Source: Haliscomenobacter sp. (GTDB taxonomy: Bacteria > Bacteroidota > Bacteroidia > Chitinophagales > Saprospiraceae). From it: 25,319 nt of DNA. Under the pieces are notes generated by a model. The model was not told the origin of the DNA. It made no database searches and worked only from the letters and a program-made list of their open reading frames with translations. Location of the stretch: contig JADJPL010000002.1 of assembly GCA_016713275.1 (NCBI GenBank), forward strand, positions 1 to 25,319, in the 5' to 3' direction. This document shows, piece after piece, positions 1 through 9,142 of this stretch; positions within the stretch are counted from its first letter, which is position 1, and every line of letters starts with the position of its first letter. A program made the position numbers and the translations under genes.

Positions 1-233
1 GTGTGAAGGGCTTCCGGGAAGCGATGCAAACCAACCTCCCTCCTGAGAGACAAGGACGATTCTGGGTCGGCAGAAGTTGCAATAGCGTCCCTACTTTTTG
101 CCTATTAGAGCCAATACACGACCAACAACCAAAAAAGGCGGATAAAAGGGCACATTTTGGTCTCCTAAAAACACGAAAAGGGAATCTGACCGGGGAATCT
201 CTATTCAAATGGCTGGCAGCCGTATAAAATTGT

Positions 234-241
234 TAATTTTG
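234..241 (+). promoter_or_regulatory. Possible -7 box upstream of the cyclase-like gene
   Basis: TAATTTTG matches the Bacteroidota -7 consensus TAnnTTTG and lies about 30 nt before the proposed start at 271. No TTG is seen at the expected -33 distance, so the call rests on one box only. Confidence 0.3.
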
Positions 242-270
242 AAACTGAATAAATCCCTGCATCGTATATC

Positions 271-3200
271 GTGAAGTCCCTAATCCCTCATTTTATCCAG
301 AGAAAGTCCTCGAACGCCAATGGCACGGCCCATTGAACGCCTATGTCATGTTCATCGACTTGTCGGGCTTCACCTCCTGACGGAGACGTTGATGAAAAAG
401 GGAACCAGGGGGGCGAAGAACTCTCCTCATTCTCAACGATCTTGGAACCCTGGTCGGGTTTGTCTATGAACGGGGCGGGTTTCTATTCCCCATTTTGCCG
501 GTGATTCGTTTTTCGCCCTATTTCCCCCTCTAATGCCGATCCGCAGAGCGGCAGGTGTTTTCTTGATGCAGCAGCAATGGCGGTGGAATTCTTCAAAAGC
601 TCCTTTCCTTTGCGTTTCTCGCATCGGGCTCAAGATCGGATTGTCGCACGGCTAGCGGAGTGGGCATTGCCGGCCATGTGACCTTTATGGCGGTCTTACT
701 TAAGGGCGCCCTTATCGATCAAAGTGTGGCATGCCAGATAAAGCCAAAGACAAGAACTACTCAGAGTCGTGCTTGATAACCCGCGCTGCTCGTTTGACCG
801 ATTTGGCGTTGGACGCCACGGAATTCGAGCCTGTTTTCTTTGGCCCGCCACCTTCCAAACCTCGGGCCAAACGAAAGCAGACCGTGCAGCCTCCCGCTGC
901 AACGGGAAGTCATGTTGAGCTTTTTTGCCTCAGGAGGTCGTCGAATTTCTCAACAACGGGGGAGTTTCGCACGGTGGTCTCTGTGTTCCTGGCCTTGACG
1001 GGGTCAAGGAGCGCCGCATCCTCAACCTACTGATCAACGTCCTTTCCGGGAGCAGATCACTACCTTCTCCTTGTACCTCAAGGAATCTGATTTTGCGGAT
1101 AAAGGCTCCCTGGTATCGTGTTTGGCGCCCCGGTCTCGTTTGAGAACAACGACAACCGCGCCGGAGTTTATCTATTCGCTCCGGCAGGAACTGCACGAAC
1201 TGATGGAGACCATGGGGTGAAGTTTAGAGCGGCGCCACCATGGGGATGGGCAAATACCGGCATTGTCGGAGGCAAAGTGAACCCGGCCGTTGTACGCCAT
1301 GGCTGTAAAATAGGTTAACCTGGCTGCCCGGCTCATGGCTTCTCCGACACGCCTGCTGGGGCGAAGTGCTGGTCGACGGAGAGATCAGCAAAAACCGCCA
1401 CTTTATTTTCAGCATCACGGGAGATATTCAATATAAAGGGATCGAAAGGAATATTCTACTTACCGGCTGGAAACTCGCAGCGGAGAGCAAGCCTCAGGCG
1501 TGCCCAGGCCCGCTTATTAGCCGGGATGCGGAGTTGAACAAGTTACTGGATTTTGCTTCCCCGCTATTCCTCAAGCGGCTTACTGGAGTCGCCTTCGTCT
1601 TCGAGTAGCTGGTTTTGGCAAAGCTTCTGCCCAGCTATGAAACCCGGAAAGAAATCGCGGAAAGCAGGACGTCATGTGGGCTTATTGCCCGCAGACCAAA
1701 TCCTGCGCAAGCCATTCAACCCCTTTACGTATTTTCTGAAAAATTACTTTGGCCAGTCTTCCGAAGAACAGGCTTCCCGCAATCTGGAGCGATTTGAAAG
1801 CAGGTACCAAAATCTGTATGAGCGCCTGGCCAACGTTCCCGGTATTGATGCCCAGGGTTTGCGCGACGAACTGGCCCGCACCAAATCGGTGCTGGGCGCG
1901 CTGGTCGGCATTGTTTACCTCGATTCGGTATGGGAGCATAGATGCCCGCGGACGGTACCAAAATACCATCCAGGCGGTAGTGAACCTGTTTTGCTGTGAA
2001 GCTCTGCTCCAGCCATTGGTGATCGAACTGGAAGACGCGCATTGGATCGACGAGAACTCTCAGGAACTGGTCGTGGAATTCCTCCGCCAGATCACGCGTT
2101 TCCCGATGTTGCTGCTGGTCACTTCCCGGTTTAATGACGATGGAAGCCATCCGCCCATTTTTGAGATCTCCTGTCCCGTGCAGCCCATATTCCCAAGCTG
2201 GAAATCGACTTGAATGCCTTGCAAAGCAACTTCGTCCGGCAATTTGCCGAAACCGGCTCAATGGGAAAATTACGTCCGAATTCCTGGACCTTCTGCTTCG
2301 GAGCACCAACAGCAACCCGTTTTACCTCGAACAACTCCTGGAGTATTTTGAGGAGCAGCAGCTTCTGAGCAACCACAACCAGGTCTGGACGGTCAAAGAT
2401 CCGAATATCCAGCTTTCCAATTCCATTAACGCCATTCTTACGGCGCGCATCGACCGGCTATCGGCGCTGGCTAAGGAAACCGTCAAAGCGGCGGCTGTTA
2501 TCGAGAGGAGTTCGAATTACCCGTTTTGGCAGAACTCATGCTCCACCACGAGGAATACCTCCGGCAAAACGGAAACTCCCTGCACCTGCTCCACGAACAA
2601 GTGCAGGTAGGAGAAAAGGACAGATCTGGAGAGCGATGACGGAGCTTCGGTATATTTTCCGGCACGCGTTGCTGAGAGAGGCCGCTTACAGTATGCAATT
2701 GCGGGCCACGCTTCAGCATTTGCACCGCCTGATCGCCGAAGCGCTGGAAAGACTGTACCGCGATCAGCTCGAAGACCGGTACTTCGACCTGGCTTTTCTT
2801 ATGAACAGGGGCCGCGTTTCGGAAAAAACGGTCTTCTACCTGGAAAAAGCCGGGGATTTTGCCCGTAGCCGCTTCCTCAACCAACAGGCCTTGGAGTATT
2901 ACGACAAACTCCTCCGCCTCGCCGAGGTTCAAAGCAACCCTGCGCAAAAGTCGCAAATCCTTCTCAAGAAAGCCAAGATCCTGGACCTGATCGGCAATTG
3001 GGACGCTTGCGCGCTCGCGCTGAAGGAGGCAATTTCCAACTCCCGCAAAACCCAGCTTACCGACCTTCTTGGGCAAGCAGCTAACGCCTATGGCCGGCTG
3101 CTCATGCTTCAAGGCGACTACCCCCAGGCGATGCGCCAGCTTCAGGAATCCATCCAGATCTTTGACCAGCTAGGCGACAAAGGCGGCAGAACGGAAGCGT

Positions 3201-4293
3201 TGGGCAACTTGGGCAACCTCTATTTCCCGCCAGGAAAATACCCGGAGGCCGAACAGTACTTCCACCAAAGTATCGAAATCGCCCGCCAATTGGAAGGGGG
3301 TTTCATCTCGATGCCCAAATCGTGGCCAACCTGGGCCTAACCTACATGAACCGGGGCAACTACGAAGAGGGCATCCGCTGCCAGCTCGAACATCTGGCGC
3401 TCTGCGAGCAGCAAAACGACAAACCCGGCATGGCCGTCATCGATACCTATCTGGGTATCGTCTACCTGAAAAAGGCAGCTACCAGGAAGCGCTGGACAGC
3501 TTCCAAGGGGCCTCGCCCTGTGCAACGAGCTCGGCAACAAACAGCTGATTTCTATCGCCATCGGCAATATCGGTATCGTCTACGAAAGGCAGGGCAACTA
3601 CAAACAGGCCATGGAGAATTACCTCAAAGACCTGGAACTTTGCGAAGAACTGGGAGATAAACAGGGAACCGCCATCGCCCTGGGTCTGATTGGACAACTC
3701 TTGAACATCCAGGGCGAGTTTCACCGGGCCATCGAATACTTGCAGAAGGACCTGATGCTTTGCGAAGAACTGAGCTACCAGAAGGGAATTGCCAAAGCCG
3801 TCAATACCCTGGGCGATATTTTCTTCAACGTCCAGCAATACGCCCGCTCCCTGCATTTCTACAACCGGGCTATCGAGGTGACCCGCCAAATCAAAAATAA
3901 GCTGGTGCTGGGGTTTAGCCTTGTAGAAAAAGGAACCGTCCTGTTGGAAACCGGGGATTGGCCGGAGTTGCATAAAGTGGTTCAGGAGGCTCAAAACGTG
4001 GCCGAGGAGTTGGGCAACCCGACCTCCACTTTGAAGCCCGCTTGCTAGCCGCCAAAACCCGGTACGCGCTTGGGAAAACAGAGGAGGCAAAAGACATGCT
4101 TGTGGCCTTGCTCCAAACCACCAATGGAATAGACCATGAAGCCTCCTTGCACTACGAACTGTTCCGAATCGATCCGGACAATGCCGAAAGCCGGGATATA
4201 GCCCTGGCGCTTTACCGGGAGCTGAATCAGGCTACGCCCAGGTACTTGTTCAGGCTGCGACTCGAAATTCTGGAAAAATTACAAAACGTCTGA
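271..4293 (+). pseudogene. Adenylate/guanylate cyclase-ATPase-TPR protein, multiply frameshifted
   Basis: Repaired across frames this reads as one protein of about 1,330 residues. The N-terminus LIPHFIQ and FIDLSGFT (near 355-372) mark a first class III cyclase domain. A second follows at about 925-1480 (SFENN, TGIVGGK, then a VNLAARLM-like stretch). A weak P-loop AGFGKAS lies at 1608-1628 and a Walker B-like LVIELEDAHWID near 2020-2055. TPR-type helices fill 2636-4290 (for example ALGNLGNLYF). Two cyclase domains, an ATPase and TPRs in one chain is the layout of soluble adenylyl cyclase (class IIIb). Such proteins would make cAMP or cGMP or act as signal-regulated scaffolds. Both metal-binding aspartates cannot be confirmed. 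I see roughly 15-18 frame breaks, densest in the first 1.5 kb, so true decay is possible on top of sequencing error. The GTG at 271 is the best visible start. The 3' end overlaps the convergent gene by 15 nt. Confidence 0.75.
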
Positions 4294-5131
4294 CGCCTCC
4301 GGCAATCGGTCTCCCGGCTGGTTGAACAGGCGCTCCAATAGCGCGGCGTAGTCCGGAAGGATCTCCCGAAAAGCCTCCGGAAAATGGAAAAAGTGCACCA
4401 TGGCAGCGGGCAGTAGTTCTACATCCGGGCGATTGACGTACGCGAACAGCGCGTCTTTCTGAAATCCGCTCACCTGGGTCAGGCGTTCCCAATCGCTATC
4501 GGCGCCGGCGGGCCACGGCAGGTCCGGATAGCTGAGCAGGAAGCCCCGCGCCCACTCGTGCAAGCCCACATTATAATATTGCGTGGGTTCAAAAAAGCCC
4601 TTGATCAGATGCTGAGCGGAAAAAATCAGCACCCCGTCTTCTTCAAACAACTCTGAAGCATGAAAATCCATCGGATACTGAGGGGAAGGAAAGGGGCCGG
4701 GATAGATGACCGTCACGTTGAATTTCGGCAATAAAAAGGAGGCCTTGTGGCGGGTCAGTAAACGGCATTGGCTGCCACGATAAACTGGATGTCTTCCGAT
4801 ATCTTGTCATCAAATGCAGGCCCTTTAAACTCGATGTTCATCCGAAACATCGCCGTTTTTTGCCGAAATAGGTCTTTCTCCATACCGGAAAACCGCTGGT
4901 AGGGCTCAAAACGCTCCTCCAGCATCGCACGGATAGGCGCCGGCACATCCGGAGGAAACCGTTGATACCACCACCAATCGAGCTGAGGGCTAAGTACGTA
5001 AATTACCCCTAACAAAATGGCCGGAAAAATTACGTACTTGAGTACTGGTCGTCGTACGTAAAAGCCCAATACAGCATAAAAGCGGCAAAAAGCGCCAGGG
5101 GTATCGCGAGGGTCTTGGATGGCGTCATCAT
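4279..5131 (-). CDS. MtfA/M90-like zinc peptidase homologue with an altered HExxH motif (frameshifted)
   Basis: The start at 5131 gives two N-terminal hydrophobic segments, followed by DWWWYQRFPPDVPAPI, a signature I associate with Bacteroidota members of the MtfA/peptidase M90 family. The middle part (AANAVYLTRHKA...FNVTVIYPGPF) is split by a one-base loss near 4752 and another break near 5060. The family's zinc-binding HExxH should lie at GLHEWARGF (near 4545), but the second histidine is arginine, so catalysis is doubtful unless the base calls are wrong. The C-terminal stretch (FHFPEAFREILPDYAALLERLFNQ) fits the family's end. It is transcribed away from the tRNA-his locus and converges with the cyclase-like gene. 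MtfA in enterobacteria is a cytosolic peptidase linked to Mlc; here a membrane-anchored protein is predicted. Function is inferred from family only. Confidence 0.65.
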
Positions 5132-5175
5132 TGGCAATGGTGGGTTGATCCGAAAAAACCTGGTGGATTTTTCCC

Positions 5176-5183
5176 CAAAAGTA
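5176..5183 (-). promoter_or_regulatory. Possible -7 box for the M90-like gene
   Basis: On the minus strand this reads TACTTTTG, an exact TAnnTTTG match, 45 nt upstream of the start at 5131. No TTG is evident at the -33 position. Confidence 0.35.
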
Positions 5184-5304
5184 GCACTTTGCCCATACTA
5201 CCAGGCATTTTTCGTTTAGACCTTACTCGTTTCTCCCCTCTGGCAGGGCTGGATTCGTCGAACCGCAAAAGTCCGGCAGGTTATACAGGATTTTTTACCC
5301 GCAC

Positions 5305-5335
5305 TTGTGCCAAACAAAAAAACCGGTTATATTTG
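5305..5335 (+). promoter_or_regulatory. Bacteroidota-type promoter for tRNA-Phe and the his operon
   Basis: TTG (5305-5307), a 20-nt spacer and TATATTTG (5328-5335) match the -33/-7 elements of the primary sigma factor in Bacteroidota. Transcription should start near 5340, about 30 nt before the tRNA. Only 10 nt separate the tRNA CCA end from the leader ORF start at 5457, and no second promoter fits there, so this promoter probably also drives hisG onward. Confidence 0.6.
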
Positions 5336-5370
5336 CCGTCGCTTTCCTAGAAAGCAAGGCCAATATGCAC

Positions 5371-5446
5371 GGTACGGTAGCTCAGTCGGTAGAGCACAGG
5401 ACTGAAAATCCTGGTGTCGGCGGTTCGACCCCGCCCCGTACCACCA
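5371..5446 (+). tRNA. tRNA-Phe (GAA)
   Basis: A complete cloverleaf can be drawn. The acceptor GGTACGG (5371-5377) pairs with CCGTACC (5436-5442). The D-arm contains AGCTCAGTCGGTAGAGC. The anticodon loop CTGAAAA gives anticodon GAA. The T-arm is CGGCGGTTCGACCCCGCC-like, and CCA is encoded at 5444-5446. The gene sits just upstream of the his leader and probably shares its transcript, so 3' processing of this tRNA would create the 5' end of the his mRNA. Confidence 0.95.
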
Positions 5447-5456
5447 AAAGAACGCT

Positions 5457-5516
5457 ATGTATTCTGTAATGCATCACCATCATCATTCCTTCTCTTGCCC
5501 TCAAAGCAAGTGGTGA
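5457..5516 (+). CDS. hisL: Histidine operon leader peptide (five consecutive His codons)
   Basis: The ORF from ATG 5457 reads MYSVMHHHHHSFSCPQSKW and stops at TGA 5514-5516. An in-frame ATG at 5469 would give a 15-residue form that begins MHHHHH. The five His codons are CAT CAC CAT CAT CAT (5472-5486). Position (after a promoter, before an intrinsic terminator and hisG) and composition are those of an attenuation leader, where ribosome stalling at His codons reports a shortage of charged tRNA-His. The start at 5457 lies only 10 nt after the tRNA CCA and has AAAGAA just before it. The peptide itself is not expected to have a function. Confidence 0.85.
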   Translation: MYSVMHHHHHSFSCPQSKW

Positions 5517-5583
5517 TGGCTGTGTGAGCGAGCCGAAAGCTCAAAAAGAGGTCTACCATTTGCCGGTAGACCTCTTTTTTTTT
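5472..5583 (+). promoter_or_regulatory. his transcription attenuator (mutually exclusive hairpins)
   Basis: Three pairings compete. 1:2 joins CATCACCA within the His codons (5472-5479) to TGGTGATG (5511-5518), a perfect 8 bp. 2:3 joins GCAAGTGGT (5506-5514) to ACCATTTGC (5555-5563), 9 bp with one G-U pair. 3:4 is the terminator stem 5543-5557 with 5565-5579. A small hairpin TGAGC/GCTCA (5525-5529/5539-5543) lies between. A ribosome stalled on the His codons would cover region 1, free region 2 to pair with 3, and so weaken the terminator. The 2:3 pairing takes only the top three base pairs and the loop of the terminator, so the switch mechanism is a model. Confidence 0.75.
5543..5583 (+). terminator. 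Intrinsic terminator of the his attenuator
   Basis: A perfect 15-bp inverted repeat (5543-5557 with 5565-5579; core GAGGTCTACC/GGTAGACCTC) with a 7-nt loop ATTTGCC is followed by a run of nine T (5575-5583). It lies 25 nt before the hisG start codon, where it would cut transcription when histidine is plentiful. Confidence 0.9.
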
Positions 5584-5607
5584 AATTGCCCAAACAAACC
5601 TTTAATC

Positions 5608-6471
5608 ATGCAAACCAACCTCAAAATCGCCGTCCAGAAATCCGGCCGCCTCCTGGAAGATTCCTTGAAAATCCTCAAAGAATGCGGGATCAAGGTGGAA
5701 GAAGGCAAAGACTCGCTCAAAGTCCAGGCCAGCAACTTCCCCATGGAGGTGTTCTACCTGCGCAACTCCGACATTCCCCACTATGTGCACGATGGCATCG
5801 CCGATGCCGCTATTTTGGGGGAGAATACGGTAGTGGAGACCCAGCGCGACCTGGATATGATTCTACCCCTGGGTTTTTCCCGCTGCCGGCTGTCGGTTTG
5901 CCGTCCCCAAAGGCGCCCCTTATACCGGACTGCAATGGCTTCAGGGAAAGAAGATCGCCACGTCGTATCCCAATTCGCTCCAGGACTTTTTGAGCAAAAA
6001 CAACCTCCAGGCCGATATCCACGAAATTTCAGGCTCTGTAGAAATTGCGCCGAACATCGGTCTGGCGGACGCCATCTGTGATCTGGTCAGCTCTGGCAAC
6101 ACCCTGTTCATGAACAACCTGGAGGAAAAAGAGGTGGTCCTCAAATCGGAAGCCTGGCTGGTAGCGGGTAAAAACCGTTCCAGGGAAGCCGACGAACTGC
6201 TCGACCAACTGGCGTTCCGCCTCAAATCCGTCCTCGCGGCCCGCAACAACAAATACCTCCTGATGAACGCCCCAACCGAAGCCCTGGAAGATCTCATCCG
6301 CATTCTCCCCCCGGAATGAAAAGCCCCACCGTTATGCCCCTGGCAGAACCAGGCTGGAACTCCGTCCACACCGTGATCAGCGAAGACCGGTTCTGGGAAA
6401 TTATCGACCAGCTCAAAGCCCATGGCGCCCAGGGGATTCTTATCATTCCAATTGAAAAAATGATCCTTTAA
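5608..6471 (+). CDS. hisG: ATP phosphoribosyltransferase, long form (frameshifted)
   Basis: HisG joins ATP and PRPP to start histidine synthesis. The start MQTNLKIAVQKSGRL matches family N-termini, and DGIADAAILGEN and the later SGNTLFMNN fit the catalytic domains. Two frame breaks are visible, near 5885 and in the C-run near 6306. Adding one C there restores ILPPGMKSP and the reading frame to 6471. The repaired protein of about 288 residues keeps the C-terminal regulatory domain (ending IIPIEKMIL), so this is the long, homohexameric form that needs no HisZ and is normally feedback-inhibited by histidine. First structural gene of the operon, 25 nt after the attenuator terminator. Confidence 0.93.
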
Positions 6472-6473
6472 CT

Positions 6474-6571
6474 AGACGTCAGACCTTAGCCGTTAGACCT
6501 TACAATTTAATAACTCCGTCTACCGTCCCCCGTCTACCGTCTACCGTCCCCCGTCTACCGTCTAACCTCTA
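6474..6571 (+). repeat. Pyrimidine-rich heptanucleotide array before hisD
   Basis: Fourteen 7-nt units run in register from 6474 to 6571, starting 2 nt after the hisG stop and ending 6 nt before the hisD ATG. The first six are diverged (AGACGTC, AGACCTT, AGCCGTT, AGACCTT, ACAATTT, AATAACT). Seven are CCGTCTA or CCGTCCC, and the last is ACCTCTA. The same family, reverse-complemented (GAGACGG, TGGACGG), occurs at 16031 and 18311. Confidence 0.9.
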
Positions 6572-6577
6572 ATAGTT

Positions 6578-7877
6578 ATGAAAATCGTTGAATTTCCTCC
6601 AAGATCGCAGTGGCCTCAAATCCTCGCCCGGCCCCAGATGGAAACCCGGAACCCGGAGCAAACCGTTTCGAAATCCTGGAAGACGTGCGGATCAACGGCG
6701 ACGAGGCGGTGAAACAATACACCACCCTGTTTGACAAAGCCGAACCCGACCGTCTGGAGGTTGCCCCGGAAGAATTCGAGGCTGCCGAGGCGGTCGTTTC
6801 GCCGGAGCTGAAACAAGCTATCGAGACCGCCCGGCAGAACATCTTCCGGTTTCATGAAGCCCAGAAAACGGAGGAGCTGGTCGTGGAAACCATGCCGGGC
6901 GTCAAATGCCGGCAGCGCAGCTTGCCTATAGAAAAAGTGGGGCTTTATGTCCCTGGCGGAACCGCGCCGCTTTTCTCTACGGTCCTGATGCTGGGCGTAC
7001 CGGCTGTGATCGCAGGGTGCAAGGAGATCGTGTTGTGCTCTCCTCCCGGCGCCGACGGCCGGATTCACCCCGCCATTCTGTATGCCGCTCAGGCAATTGG
7101 CATTACCCGGGTGTTCAAAGTGGGAGGCATTCAGGCGATTGGAGCGATGGCTTTTGGCACCGAGACTATTCCCCAGGTATATAAGATTTTCGGCCCGGGC
7201 AACCAGTTCGTCACCGCAGCCAAACAGCTGGTCAGCCGCCTGGGTACGGCCATCGACATGCCCGCCGGGCCTTCCGAAGTGCTGGTTTGCGCGGATCATT
7301 CGGCCGTGCCGGCGTATGTGGCTTCCGACCTCCTGTCCCAAGCCGAGCACGGCCCGGATAGCCAGGTCGTGCTGGTCGCTTTCGACAAGCAACTCATCGA
7401 AAACGTTCAGGCCGAACTGGAAGTGCAGCTTCAAACCCCTTCCCCGCCAGGCCATCGCCCGGCAGACCTTGTCCCACAGCGTCGCCATTCTCGTAAAGGA
7501 TAAAAAAGAAGCCATCGAGGTGATTAATGCGTATGCCCCCGAACATCTTATCCTTGCCCTGGAAGATGCTGCCGAAGTAGCCCGGCAAATCGCCAATGCG
7601 GGGTCGGTGTTCCTCGGCAACTACACCCCCGAATCCGTTGGCGACTACGCTTCCGGGACCAACCATACCCCTCCCAACCTACGGCTTCGCCCGCGCGTTT
7701 AGTGGAGTGACGCTGGATTCGTTTCAAAAGAAAATCACCTTCCAGCAACTCACCCGGGAAGGCCTGGAACTCCTGGGACCTACCGTAGAAACCATGGCCG
7801 AAGCCGAAGAACTGGAAGCGCATAAACAGGCTGTCCGCATCCGACTGCAGTCGATTTCATCGCCCCCCAACACCTAA
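6578..7877 (+). CDS. hisD: Histidinol dehydrogenase (frameshifted)
   Basis: HisD oxidises L-histidinol to L-histidine in two NAD-dependent steps and uses zinc. The ATG at 6578 begins MKIVEFPPRSQW. The conserved core includes GLYVPGGTAPLFSTVLM, KIFGPGNQFVTAAKQ, DMPAGPSEVLV and LLSQAEHGPDSQ (zinc-ligand region), then NAYAPEHL and TYGFARAFSGVT. Frame breaks lie near 6660, 7435 (an extra C in a C-run restores frame when removed) and 7670. The repaired length of about 433 residues is normal. It follows the heptamer array and precedes the amidohydrolase-like gene by 21 nt; its stop codon falls inside the first of the short heptamers there. Confidence 0.93.
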
Positions 7878-7898
7878 TCCTTAATCCCTGCTCCCTCT
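7873..7898 (+). repeat. Short pyrimidine-rich heptamer run abutting a start codon
   Basis: CCTAATC, CTTAATC, CCTGCTC and CCTCT run directly into the ATG at 7899. The hisD TAA (7875-7877) is inside the first unit. Related to the other upstream arrays in the window. Confidence 0.6.
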
Positions 7899-9097
7899 AT
7901 GAAAAACCGGTCCTTGTTTCTGTTGTTGGGGATGGCATTTATTTTGGGCTTATCAGTACACGCCCAAACGTATTCGCCCGATAGCCTGTATACCGGCGCG
8001 AAAGGGTATATCGAATACCTTCCCCGGACTCTGCCCCTCGTTTTTGCTGCATCGCACGGAGGAGACCTGGAGCCGGCAACGATACCGGACCGCAGCTGTC
8101 CCGGGTGCGTGACTACGACCGACCTGAACACCCAGGAACTGGCCCGCCAAATCCGCCAGACTTTGTTTGAGCGCACCGGATGTTACCCCCATGTGGTGAT
8201 CAACCGGCTTAAGCGCACTAAACTGGACGCCAACCGGGATTTGGCCGAGGCGGCCCTGGGCAACCCGGAGGCAGAACAAGCCTGGCGCGATTTTTATTTT
8301 TTCCTGGAAAAAGCCAAAGCCCAAATAGAAACGGCTCAAGCCAAACGCGGCTTGTTCATTGACCTCCACGGGCATGGGCATTCCATCCAACGCCTGGAAC
8401 TTGGCTACCTGTTGTCCGCCGCTTCCTTGCGCCAATCCGACGCCGCGCTCAATGCCCCGGAAATTGTCAACCAATCCAGTATCCGCCAACTGGCTATGGA
8501 TAATCGGCAACAACAAGCCCATGCCGATCTGATCCGGGGAGCAGCCGGGCTGGGAACACTCCTGGAACAGGAAGGCTACCCTCCGTGCCCAGCTTGGGAG
8601 ACCCCGCACCAAAGAGCGGCGAAGCTTACTTCTCCGGCGGGTACAATACCGAACGGCATGGCTCGGTAACCGCTGAAGCGAAAATCGACGCCATCCAGAT
8701 CGAGTGCAATTTCCAGGGCGTTCGGGACACCGAAATCAGCCGGGAATTCTTCGCCGCCGCCCTGGCCAAAACGCTGTTGGCGTATTTGAAGGAACATCAC
8801 TACGAGTCGCTCCCGGAATGCCGCCCAACAAAAACCTCAGAACCTGAACTGCACATAGGCGTTTTCTACCCTAACCCGGGCTGCGGCGTCATCCAGTTGG
8901 ATCCGGGGGATCAATCCCTGCAAGGAATGCAATTGGAGGTTTTTCGAGCCGACGGCAAGTCTCAGGTGCGGTTTCCGGAAGTTCCCCAGGAGATTCTGTT
9001 TTCTCCAGCTCAATTTCCCAATGGCGTCTATTGGATCGTTCTTTACCGATCCGGGCGCGTAGTTAGCCGTACCGCCTGGGTGCAAAACTGCCCATAA
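7899..9097 (+). CDS. Secreted N-formylglutamate amidohydrolase-like protein with T9SS tail (frameshifted)
   Basis: A signal peptide (MKNRSLFLLLGMAFILGL, then VHAQ) precedes a domain with LVFAASHGGDLEPATIPDR, VVINRLKRTKLDANRD, GLFIDLHGHGHSIQRLELGY and AYFSGGYNTERHGS, which together fit the N-formylglutamate amidohydrolase fold (zinc-binding His residues in the SHGG and DLHGHGH stretches). One lost C near 8583 breaks the frame; restoring it gives GYPSVPSLGDP. The last 75 residues (FYPNPGCGVIQLD... FPNGVYWIVLYRSG) look like a type A sorting domain for type IX secretion. The family includes HutG2 of histidine degradation, but a secreted enzyme inside a biosynthetic operon may act on other N-acyl or amide substrates. 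Substrate unknown. Confidence 0.8.
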
Positions 9098-9142
9098 GGA
9101 AGGGCAACAAGTCCTAAAGAAAAAACGAACAACTTTTAGCCA

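Noticed and set aside
271..300. TCCCTAA TCCCTCA as another heptamer array upstream of a start
   Set aside because: These bases encode SLIPHFIQ, a stretch that fits the expected N-terminus of the cyclase-like family, so coding explains them.
5469..5486. Run of His codons as a cloning-vector His-tag contaminant
   Set aside because: It lies in native context between tRNA-Phe and hisG, followed by its own stop, pairing segments and a terminator.
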